A stretch of DNA of 26,053 nt, from the IMG/VR virus record IMGVR_UViG_3300035190_000672, positions 1 through 26,053 of that record; one strand, 5' to 3'. Position numbers and translations under genes: made by a program. This document shows, piece by piece, positions 13,353-20,382 of this stretch (positions are counted from its first letter, which is position 1; every line of letters starts with the position of its first letter). The notes under the pieces were generated by a model. The model worked only from the letters and a program-made list of their open reading frames with translations, made no database searches and was not told where the DNA came from. The DNA comes from a virus.

Positions 13353-14312
13353 ATGGCTCTAGCATACGTACCCCCCGAAAATAGATCCTCAAACTACGGT
13401 CCCCCACAGCTTGATCCTTCTTTTTATCAGGGTGGCCAGACATTCGCTCCCCCCGCTGGCGGCATGTGGCAGCCTTACCAATCGTCGGCATCAGATCGAA
13501 TGGGGTTTAGCGAAGATTTTTTAAGCCACATAAGGATGGCGCGTGATCTAAGTAGGCAGCAGAGAGCGGCAGATGTTGCAAAAACAACTGGAGAAACTGA
13601 AAAAATGTTTGCCATGACGCCCTTTGAACAGGGGTTAATGAGCGCCCAAGCTCAGTCTGCTTCGGGATCAGCAGCTGCGAGCATGGCCAGCGCAGGGCTG
13701 AGCCAAGCTCAAGCATCGAGAGTCTCAGCACTAACTCCGTACGAGATCGCCGAGATGAGAGCCCAAACAGGACTTCTCGGCGCTCAATCCGGTAAGCTGT
13801 TCGCTGAGACTGCGACAGAGTGGGGCATGACGCCGTCAGGAATGGCTAACGTCGGACTCACTCAAGCCCAAGCAGAAAAACTGCGGGCTGAAGCAGCATC
13901 AGAATACGGCTACACGGCACCCGCTAGAGCGAACATAAATCTTACGAATGCCCAAGCAGGAAAATACACGGCGGATACCGCAGAAACTTACGGATACACG
14001 GCACCTGCTAGAGCGAACATAAATCTTACGAATGCCCAATCAGGAAAATACATGGCGGATACCGCAGAAACTTACGGATACACGGCACCAGCTCAAGCAA
14101 ACATAAATCTTACGAATGCCCAAGCAGGAAAATACATGGCGGATACCACAAAACCTTACGGAGTTCCTAACTTCAGCAATGCAATGGCGGGTTCCACTTA
14201 TTTTGGTGGGGGGCCTCAAATTACTTCTTCAATAATAGCGCCACCCACTTCCCTGAAAAAACGTCTCGTAACTTATGCAAACGGAGCGAGGGGTTGGCAG
14301 TATTATAGTTAA
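13353..14312 (+). CDS. Repetitive Ala/Gln-rich protein with three 28-residue repeats, 319 aa
   Basis: The N-terminus has PPQLDPSFYQG (17-27), shared with the preceding gene. Residues 60-180 are Ala/Gln/Ser-rich, helix-forming and repetitive in a looser way (LTQAQAEKLRAEAASE). Residues 185-268 are three 28-residue copies of YGYTAPARANINLTNAQAGK plus a short T/A/D/E-rich end, almost identical in DNA. The C-terminus (about 270-319) is a unique, more ordered segment ending GARGWQYYS. The pattern of Asn/Ala/Gln/Lys helical repeats resembles ejection or DNA-pilot-type virion proteins, but this is only a resemblance. It has its own promoter and converges with the gene at 14635. No enzyme motif. Confidence 0.6.
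   Translation: MALAYVPPENRSSNYGPPQLDPSFYQGGQTFAPPAGGMWQPYQSSASDRMGFSEDFLSHIRMARDLSRQQRAADVAKTTGETEKMFAMTPFEQGLMSAQAQSASGSAAASMASAGLSQAQASRVSALTPYEIAEMRAQTGLLGAQSGKLFAETATEWGMTPSGMANVGLTQAQAEKLRAEAASEYGYTAPARANINLTNAQAGKYTADTAETYGYTAPARANINLTNAQSGKYMADTAETYGYTAPAQANINLTNAQAGKYMADTTKPYGVPNFSNAMAGSTYFGGGPQITSSIIAPPTSLKKRLVTYANGARGWQYYS
13401..13466 (+). repeat. 66-bp segment shared with 13006-13071 (copy 2)
   Basis: This is the second copy of the PPQLD-SFYQG-PAGGM coding segment, near the start of the 319-aa gene. In the first gene the same segment lies past the middle, so the copies occupy different positions in their proteins. Confidence 0.75.
13905..14156 (+). repeat. Three tandem 84-bp repeats
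   Basis: Units start at 13905, 13989 and 14073, each encoding 28 residues in frame. Shared DNA such as AACATAAATCTTACGAATGC is identical in all three. Period and frame are exact, so copy number can change without breaking the gene. Confidence 0.92.
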
Positions 14313-14314
14313 AT

Positions 14315-14635
14315 TTACTTAAACCCGAATGGGGTATCCACGACCATAGTACCCACCTGTCCATCCTTCCAGACGACAAAAGCCGCGTTTAGTTTAGCCT
14401 CGGCCCTAGATTCTACTGGCGAGGAGTCCCCCTCAGTCGCCGTTGTAGTAGTTCTTTTTATTTTTATGGGATCATCTAAATAAAAATTTATCAAGTTATT
14501 ACTATTATTGCTAGCTCTTCGGTTCTCTAAAGATTCCCGCATTGTGCCAAATAAGTCTTGTTGAACTTGACCATTTGAAGCATCAAAAAAATTAGAACTA
14601 GAGTTAGGGTTGGGTTCTTGATATTGATCAGGCAT
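14315..14635 (-). CDS. Small hypothetical Asn/Ser-rich protein, 106 aa
   Basis: This protein starts MPDQYQEPNPNSSSNFFDAS and is rich in Asn, Ser, Thr and Glu. The end is more ordered (AAFVVWKDGQVGTMVVDTPF). It converges with the plus-strand 319-aa gene with only 2 bases between the stops. It is the first gene downstream of the 879-aa structural gene (32-base gap). No family or motif recognised. The composition is AT-rich. Confidence 0.55.
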   Translation of the reverse strand: MPDQYQEPNPNSSSNFFDASNGQVQQDLFGTMRESLENRRASNNSNNLINFYLDDPIKIKRTTTTATEGDSSPVESRAEAKLNAAFVVWKDGQVGTMVVDTPFGFK

Positions 14636-14667
14636 GCGATTTTATTCTATGATGTTATTATTTAAGA

Positions 14668-17307
14668 CTATTCAAATTCATTGTCATAATCAAATTGATC
14701 TGCATCTACTACTGTCGTAACTACCTTATAGTAGCCCCACTTATAGGGCTCTATCCGAGAGTCAACAGCGTATAATCCGTACCTTGGAATATCGTATTGA
14801 GAAGTCCTCTCTAAAAAAGTGGGCTTTATGTAACCATAAGCGTTCCGCTCTCGGACATAGTTCGGACCAGTAATTTTAGCCGTTTCTTCTTGGCGCGCAC
14901 CGTCTATTGTAATATCATAGCAGAGACACGGACCTATCCGTACTGTGTCTATGTTGTTGACATATTTATACGAAGAGCCCTCTCCATCGGTATTGCCGAC
15001 GGCTTCTCTATCTATAGAGATAGACTTAGATCTGCTCTTCGTAAACCTAGCAGTAAGCTCAATTGAGTTGCCAACTACCGTTAAAGAAAATGTTTTTGTT
15101 TTAAATACGGGCCACTCTTCTACATTTTCAGGGGCCTTTAAAGCATTGTTCCCGCCAGAAGCTGTTGGAAAACTTCTGGCCCCTAAAAGTCGATTTAGTT
15201 CCGAAAGATATTCCTCTGGCTTTTGGACGAAATAGAAATAATTTGTAGCGATTATATCGCTAGACCATACCTGTTCCATTTGGATATCTAATACTGGTTG
15301 CACCGATGCAGATGCCGAAACACTTCCGGAAGTTGTTACGCTAACAGATCCATCGTCGATACCCTCTACATTGTCTACGCCGTTTTCCGTATACTCTCCC
15401 TCAGACTTATTCTTTTCCCAGAGTACCTCAATTTTTTTCAGTACTTGTGGGAGGTTTAAATTTATTCTAGTCTTTGTAAGGGATAGATATTCATCAATCT
15501 CCTTAGGTGCAAAATCCTCGACAAGAATTGTCTTATCTTTGTTTACGGCTTTGTATGATTTCGACGAAGAAGTGTCAGGAATTTCAAGTTCGCTTAGGGT
15601 TTTGCTATCCTTAACAGTTTGTCTCTGTATCGAAAGAGCGTTCATTGTGTCGTCCCACACAGCAGAAACCAGAGGAGGCCACTCTTTTACTTTAATAGTT
15701 TGATTTAAATATTTACCCCCGCCAAGTGGTGTAGACGATGACTGTTCAACTAAATATCCTGTTTCTATGTCAGCATAATTGGATATCTCCTCTTTAATTT
15801 CAGCTTCGGCTCCGCCGACGTAAGCCTGTTTTCCAGTTAAAGATGTTGTGTATTGAGGCGCTGAGGTGATCTCTAGCCTAGATACAAATTCATTTATCTG
15901 TTTACTGCCTATTGATACAGCATTTGGAGCGTTTATTGGAGCTGAACTATTTGCAGCGTTAAACTGCGACTCGACAAGGGGGCCTAAAAATTTATCCGGT
16001 ATGTTTTTTAATATCTCCTGCGTCGAGGATCCTGCGCCAAAAACTTTTGGAACTTCAGTCTTTCTAACCACATATGTGCCGTCACCCAATGCTTCGCTTT
16101 CGATATCAACAGTAGCTGACGGTTTCTGAGTGGTATCCCCAACCTGAAGCGTTTCAGTAACGGCTACGATTTGCTTTTCGCTAGAAGTTGCTGTCTGCGT
16201 CAAAGATTTGGGGAGAGTCGTGACATCTCTTTTGGTTTTGCTCTTCCGCTTTACAAATTTATTTTGCTGTTGTTCAGTGGCCGAAAGCTCGCCGACACTT
16301 AAAACTGGTTTCTGCGCTGTTCCAATTTCGTTGATATCTTCTGTTGTGGTCGGTACAATTGCCCGAAACTTTGGGGGAACCAGATCAGGTTTTTCCGCTG
16401 AGAACGACTCGGCTTTAAATAGTTCGGGTGCTGTGATGACACGCTGGAGGCTTTGTCCATTGCCGAGAGGCTCGACTGAACCATCGACCGTTAGTGCTGA
16501 AGCCTCAATCGTCGTGCCGTCTGGAACGATGGTCTCGACTACGTCTGCAACTTGCAGTACATTGGTGACTTGCTTGCCGCTAAGTGATCCGATGTTTTCA
16601 GCAGATGACCGCTTTACAGTACGCTTTCGTTTTAGATTCGTATTGATCTGGTCCTCAGTAGCTGCGAGCTGGTCGCCAATAAGGGTCGGCGTTGTCACTT
16701 CGCCCTCTGCCAATTCTTCAGTCGTAGTCGTCGGCGACAACACACGAAACTTTGGCGGCAGCGGGTCTTGCTTTTCGACGGAAAGAGACAGTTGCTCATC
16801 GAGTACGGCGGCCTCAACGTAGCTGTGTGCTTCGACCACAAAGAGAGAATTGAGTTCTTCCTGCTGCGTATTCTGTTGTTCTTTGTCGTAGAACACATAG
16901 CTTACGCCGTCGAACTTGCCTTCTGGAGTATCCGGCATCGGCGTGCCAAATTCGATATCGACTGGCTTAAAGTTCTCCCGCAGAGTAACATATGTACGCG
17001 TAACCGTACGGAACTCCCGATTGCCAATAACTTTATTGCCGAAGGAAAAGTTGTAGAGATCCTGATTCTCACGCTCTGCTGCATAGAAGAACTCAAAGAT
17101 GCCGTCTCGCTCAATATCTACCGTCTTAACAAAGACCAGCTTGTGGTCTGGCCATTTTCCTGAATTAGGATGAGCTGTCCCGTATTCAGGAATCTCGGAG
17201 CGGGTGCAGTCACGTACTTCACTAAACAGGACGTCGCCGATAATTGGCGTCGGATAGACCCGACGGTCTTGCCTGTACGGAGCTTGAGGTAGTTGGGATA
17301 TGGGCAT
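14668..17307 (-). CDS. Large virion structural protein with three internal repeats, 879 aa
   Basis: The N-terminal region (1-170) is aromatic and beta-rich (FEFFYAAERENQDLYNFSFG). Three diverged repeats of about 126 residues follow, near 181-297, 307-423 and 436-545. Each begins like PPKFR or PDKF, contains a Lys/Arg-rich ATE-Q-N-KRK stretch (weak in the third) and ends in G[ND]G or GGG before PELF, PKVF or KEWP. A C-terminal region (about 600-879) has DIQMEQVWSSD, IGPCLCYDITIDG and YGLYAVDSRIEPYKWGYYK. The length and beta repeats suggest an extended tail component. The gene starts 1 base after the fibre stop. Codons appear AT-richer in the downstream half. The family is not certain. Confidence 0.7.
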   Translation of the reverse strand: MPISQLPQAPYRQDRRVYPTPIIGDVLFSEVRDCTRSEIPEYGTAHPNSGKWPDHKLVFVKTVDIERDGIFEFFYAAERENQDLYNFSFGNKVIGNREFRTVTRTYVTLRENFKPVDIEFGTPMPDTPEGKFDGVSYVFYDKEQQNTQQEELNSLFVVEAHSYVEAAVLDEQLSLSVEKQDPLPPKFRVLSPTTTTEELAEGEVTTPTLIGDQLAATEDQINTNLKRKRTVKRSSAENIGSLSGKQVTNVLQVADVVETIVPDGTTIEASALTVDGSVEPLGNGQSLQRVITAPELFKAESFSAEKPDLVPPKFRAIVPTTTEDINEIGTAQKPVLSVGELSATEQQQNKFVKRKSKTKRDVTTLPKSLTQTATSSEKQIVAVTETLQVGDTTQKPSATVDIESEALGDGTYVVRKTEVPKVFGAGSSTQEILKNIPDKFLGPLVESQFNAANSSAPINAPNAVSIGSKQINEFVSRLEITSAPQYTTSLTGKQAYVGGAEAEIKEEISNYADIETGYLVEQSSSTPLGGGKYLNQTIKVKEWPPLVSAVWDDTMNALSIQRQTVKDSKTLSELEIPDTSSSKSYKAVNKDKTILVEDFAPKEIDEYLSLTKTRINLNLPQVLKKIEVLWEKNKSEGEYTENGVDNVEGIDDGSVSVTTSGSVSASASVQPVLDIQMEQVWSSDIIATNYFYFVQKPEEYLSELNRLLGARSFPTASGGNNALKAPENVEEWPVFKTKTFSLTVVGNSIELTARFTKSRSKSISIDREAVGNTDGEGSSYKYVNNIDTVRIGPCLCYDITIDGARQEETAKITGPNYVRERNAYGYIKPTFLERTSQYDIPRYGLYAVDSRIEPYKWGYYKVVTTVVDADQFDYDNEFE
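15673..16767 (-). repeat. Three diverged ~126-residue protein repeats within the 879-aa gene
   Basis: Repeat starts correspond to residues 181, 307 and 436, i.e. about 16767, 16389 and 16002 on the minus strand. The two PPKFR anchors and the PDKF anchor are 127 and 126 residues apart. The repeats are seen in protein, not obvious in DNA, so the duplication is old. Confidence 0.7.
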
Positions 17308-17308
17308 A

Positions 17309-18997
17309 TTAGATTACGGCTACGGCTGTCAAGACGGCGTTGGTAATAAACAATGTATCAAGATTACTACTTATGTCTGCTATGTAAGGAGCAATCTCAT
17401 GGTCATTGCTGAGTGTTACTAACTTAGTAATGCTTAGAAACCCGCGCATCTCTTCATCGCTTGAAGTATTAGTAAGAACGCCATGAGACATAGATCCAGT
17501 GACCTCCGATAAGGAACCACTAGCTCCGCTGAAAAGTTTAATCCCGTATGCGTTATTATAACCCGCAACATAGAAACCCCTTCTAATCGCAATGCTGGCT
17601 GTTACCAAAAATACTCTGGTCGAACCGGATGTGTTTTTAATAGAAAAAGTATTTCTTTGTATAACAGTTGGATATGTTTCGATATAGTCCACAGTAGATG
17701 TACCAACAACAGTACCGACATTATGGGCAATAGTACCACCAGTAGGGATTGGTTTATAAGTCCCATTCGGAAAGTACGTGTCGTCGCCAATGTCTAACTC
17801 TGTCGCAAGATAAATCTCACCGCGTGGCGCTGTTGTAAGACCAGTGCCTCCTTTAACTACTGGAAGAATTCCGATATTGCTTGAGCTGGACAGATCTATT
17901 GGAGAAGGCACAAGACCACTAATATCGGATACGGGTATCGTAGCTGAAGTTGATAGTACAGTGCCATCCGATTTAACATAACCAGAAGAAAATGATGTTC
18001 TGCCAGTACCGCCGTTAGCAATTGGAAGGGTGCCGGAAATATCTGCAACTGGAATTGTTTCGCTAGTGGATAGTGCAGCAGTTCCAGTGCCTTTCACGTA
18101 ACCAGTAATCGTCGTGAGACCAGTACCACCGTTGGCTACTGGAAGGGTTCCAGATATATCCGCAACCGGAACTGTTGCGGCGGCGGTCATCGCAGTAGTT
18201 CCCGTTCCTTTCACATAACCAGTAAGTGTTACCGCGCCAGTGCCTCCGTTGGCTACTGGAAGGGTTCCAGAAATATCTGCAACCGGAACTGTCGGGCTAG
18301 TGGACAGCGCAGAAGTTCCAGTACCTTTTACATATCCTGTAATAGTCGTAAGACCAGTACCGCCTTTGCCGACGGGAAGAGTACCGCCGACGTCAGCAGA
18401 CAAGTTAATTGGAGACCAAGATGGGGCGGAAGATGTACCGTTTGCAGTAAGCACGTAGCCAGATGTTCCGGCACCCAACAAGGAAGTCGTTCCGCTGGCT
18501 GATTGATACGGAACAGATCCAATGGAACCTCCAGCAATATTGGTAGTTGTAGTAGCCAAAGTAGCCATATTGGCTGTAGTGGCTGTAGTAGCTGTAGTTG
18601 CAGATCCAGCAGTTGTGGCAAAAGTAGCCGTATTGGCGTTTCCAATGGTACTCTGGTTAAGAATCGGGAAATCTCCAGCAACAGCGGGGGCAACAATACC
18701 ACCAGTTGTAGTTTTTAAGATAGAGTTATTTGGGAAAGTAGAGATATCAACGCCTTTAATCTTATTAACGGTTAGTGCACCGTTAGTATCAGTAACATCT
18801 CCTGTATGTGTTTTGTTGGGAACCTTAGCAGTGTTAACAACGTGCTGGTCGAAAATGGTCGGGCTCATTAGGCCGCTAGTGATGGTAGAGGCTATCGGAA
18901 TCGCGTCGCTGCCGCCAGTAAGATGGGTGCTTGCGTGGTCAGATGGGATGCTGACGCCAGCGTCTGAGATAGTCAGGATATAAGTGTCTGAGGGCAT
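17309..18997 (-). CDS. Tail fibre protein with GGTG repeats, 562 aa
   Basis: The N-terminal region contains HASTHLTGGSDAIP and THTGDVT motifs, typical of phage fibre shafts, then an Ala/Thr run (TATFATTAGSATTATTATTA). Four tandem 39-residue repeats lie at about 206-361, each starting TLP[VI] and containing GGTG, with the spacer GYVKGTGT. Residues 370-562 form a likely receptor-facing head with alternating strands (TRVFLVTASIAIRRGFYVAG). It probably contacts the host surface. The ATG is 4 bases after the adaptor stop, and the stop is 1 base before the next ATG, so the three genes are tightly linked. Confidence 0.85.
   Translation of the reverse strand: MPSDTYILTISDAGVSIPSDHASTHLTGGSDAIPIASTITSGLMSPTIFDQHVVNTAKVPNKTHTGDVTDTNGALTVNKIKGVDISTFPNNSILKTTTGGIVAPAVAGDFPILNQSTIGNANTATFATTAGSATTATTATTANMATLATTTTNIAGGSIGSVPYQSASGTTSLLGAGTSGYVLTANGTSSAPSWSPINLSADVGGTLPVGKGGTGLTTITGYVKGTGTSALSTSPTVPVADISGTLPVANGGTGAVTLTGYVKGTGTTAMTAAATVPVADISGTLPVANGGTGLTTITGYVKGTGTAALSTSETIPVADISGTLPIANGGTGRTSFSSGYVKSDGTVLSTSATIPVSDISGLVPSPIDLSSSSNIGILPVVKGGTGLTTAPRGEIYLATELDIGDDTYFPNGTYKPIPTGGTIAHNVGTVVGTSTVDYIETYPTVIQRNTFSIKNTSGSTRVFLVTASIAIRRGFYVAGYNNAYGIKLFSGASGSLSEVTGSMSHGVLTNTSSDEEMRGFLSITKLVTLSNDHEIAPYIADISSNLDTLFITNAVLTAVAVI
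17915..18382 (-). repeat. Four tandem 117-bp (39-residue) fibre repeats
   Basis: The units start with TLPV or TLPI at residues 206, 245, 284 and 323, exactly 39 apart. Each holds GGTG and a VADISG-type end (VSDISG in the last). A partial further copy (ILPVVKGGTG) follows. GGTG repeats are a known shaft element of phage fibres. Confidence 0.9.
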
Positions 18998-19001
18998 TGT
19001 A

Positions 19002-19379
19002 TTAAGGGGTTGGGTCTACTGGCGATCCTTTGGTAATGTTGGCGCGTACTGTAACAGAGCCGTAAATAAGACGTTCCATAACGCCGCCGCGCTGCATGAA
19101 GATGTCGTACTCGTAATCTGTGGACGGCTTCAGCAATAGCGTGCTGGCCTCAGAGAGATTGAAAGATACTTGACCGTTATCACCGCCGTTGAGGATAGTC
19201 GCCGAAAACGACACGATCTCTTTCTTCGTAGCCGTCTCGCGGACATCTGCGTAGAACGCATAAGGATCTGCGGCTGGCGGGTCGAGATCAATCGGCTGCT
19301 CCAGCTGGTTCTGAAGAGTCAGAACAAACTTGTACTCAGCTGCACGATCAATCGTGATATCGTAGTTGGCGGCTAACAT
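19002..19379 (-). CDS. Tail-fibre adaptor-like protein B, 125 aa
   Basis: The protein begins MLAANYDITIDRAAEYKFVL and includes PIDL, an ADVRE strand and a GGVMERLIYGSVTV ending. It aligns with the 110-aa protein at 22080-22412 over most of its length (AANY, PID, LL-P-Y-D-F, LIYG/LLYG). Each lies immediately upstream of a fibre gene, so I infer an adaptor joining a fibre to the tail or assisting its assembly. The ATG at 19379 overlaps the previous stop (TAATG), implying coupled translation. Confidence 0.7.
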   Translation of the reverse strand: MLAANYDITIDRAAEYKFVLTLQNQLEQPIDLDPPAADPYAFYADVRETATKKEIVSFSATILNGGDNGQVSFNLSEASTLLLKPSTDYEYDIFMQRGGVMERLIYGSVTVRANITKGSPVDPTP

Positions 19380-19963
19380 TAGGAAATAGCGTTTGCGACA
19401 ACTCTGCCGCGTTTAATTAAAATGTCGTGGGTGTTGCTGGCGTTGGCCAAAACAATAGAAAGGGTGTCGTTAGTGGCTAACTCAATCATCCACGAACAAA
19501 CCAGTTTGGCTTCCTGCGAGTTGCTGGCAGTGAATGCGCGGCACTCAGTCTCTGGAATAGAGACACCGTTCTTAGCCAAACGGATGGCAAGCATGTGGTT
19601 ATTCCCGCCAGTACCGTCGTAGCTTCCGTAGCACCAAAAGATTCTGTTGTCAGAGCCAGTGTAGCGCAATCCGATCCTGCCGTCGGCAAGGGCCGTGAAG
19701 TTTACAACGGTGCTGGTGTCTAGCGTTCCGTTAATGCCCGCTTCGACAAATTCGTTTTGTGTAATAATGTTGGTTTCGGTGGTGTTATTCTGCACACTGA
19801 CCTGACCTCTGGCGGGATTGCCCAACTCCATAAGAGTAGTAAGCTGGCCGACACTAATACGCTTTGGCGAACGACGATCACCCTGTTCGGCAATAGCCAT
19901 CTTGTCGTCCAGAGTAAGGAATCTGGCTTCAGGCAGAGTATTGATGTCGTCCAGTGTGGCCAT
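19379..19963 (-). CDS. Short fibre-like protein with possible jelly-roll head, 194 aa
   Basis: I chose the ATG at 19963, since the promoter lies just upstream; the longer frame back to 20140 overlaps another gene. The N-terminus MATLDDINTLPEARFLTLDD is a common start of phage tail-associated proteins and resembles the 58-aa protein at 22918-23094. The C-terminal 140 residues alternate beta strands (IGLRYTGSDNRIFWCYGSYD, LAIRLAKNGVSI, MIELATNDTLSIVLANAS), consistent with a TNF/C1q-like head. It likely contributes to receptor contact, though a head-decoration role is possible. Confidence 0.65.
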   Translation of the reverse strand: MATLDDINTLPEARFLTLDDKMAIAEQGDRRSPKRISVGQLTTLMELGNPARGQVSVQNNTTETNIITQNEFVEAGINGTLDTSTVVNFTALADGRIGLRYTGSDNRIFWCYGSYDGTGGNNHMLAIRLAKNGVSIPETECRAFTASNSQEAKLVCSWMIELATNDTLSIVLANASNTHDILIKRGRVVANAIS

Positions 19964-19970
19964 TAGGGTT

Positions 19971-19998
19971 AGTCTACAGGATTGGGGTTGGGGGTCAA
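19971..19998 (-). promoter_or_regulatory. Sigma-70-like promoter, leader about 1 base
   Basis: TTGACC (19998-19993), a 16-base spacer and TAGACT (19976-19971) precede the ATG at 19963 by only 7 bases after the -10 box. The transcript start would be at or one base before the ATG. The site overlaps the end region of the 124-aa gene upstream. Confidence 0.55.
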
Positions 19999-20000
19999 GG

Positions 20001-20375
20001 TTAAGCGTCGGCTGGCTCTGGCTCTGGCTCTGGCGTTGGCGGTGCCACATACTCAAAGGCTGTGCCGTTAAACATGATGTCGGCACGGCCAGCGGTGACG
20101 GGTGCACGGTTCGGGAACTGTGGTAGGGCGAGCTGGTCAAGGGTCGCGTTAAGGGCGTTGCCTGTTGCGGTGTTCACTTCAAAGGTAGCCAGTGTGGTCG
20201 GCACATCGTGATTCATAACGGCGAGCAAACGATCTGTTGGCAAAGACCAGAACCGCTCGTTCTCGTTTTTAAGAACAGCGGCAAGGTGGTTCGCGGCTTC
20301 GGCTGCGCGGAGTACGGACTCGTCCTTAGCGGCCAAGTCTTGTTCAAGTTGTGTTTTTGGTGTGAGTAGGGACAT
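20001..20375 (-). CDS. Hypothetical tail-region protein with acidic Pro-Glu tail, 124 aa
   Basis: Residues 1-45 form a helical Ala/Glu/Lys-rich region (EQDLAAKDESVLRAAEAA). The middle is mixed, and the tail is PPTPEPEPEPADA. It lies between the collagen-like fibre and the short fibre gene, 7 bases after the fibre stop (context TAACACTACT-ATG). It could be a fibre assembly or tail-tip protein; no motif supports a specific call. Confidence 0.6.
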   Translation of the reverse strand: MSLLTPKTQLEQDLAAKDESVLRAAEAANHLAAVLKNENERFWSLPTDRLLAVMNHDVPTTLATFEVNTATGNALNATLDQLALPQFPNRAPVTAGRADIMFNGTAFEYVAPPTPEPEPEPADA

Positions 20376-20382
20376 AGTAGTG

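Noticed and set aside
13905-14156. CRISPR-like array
   Set aside because: The 84-bp units are directly adjacent, in frame and without spacers, so they are protein-coding repeats.
14636-14667. TAGAAT box 8 bases before the ATG at 14635 as a leaderless promoter
   Set aside because: No acceptable -35 box lies at 16-18 bases, so it cannot be distinguished from AT-rich chance.
16208-16822. Plus-strand open frame of 204 codons opposite the 879-aa gene
   Set aside because: Low-complexity Ser/Val/Thr composition results from reading the repeats antisense; the minus-strand gene explains the region.
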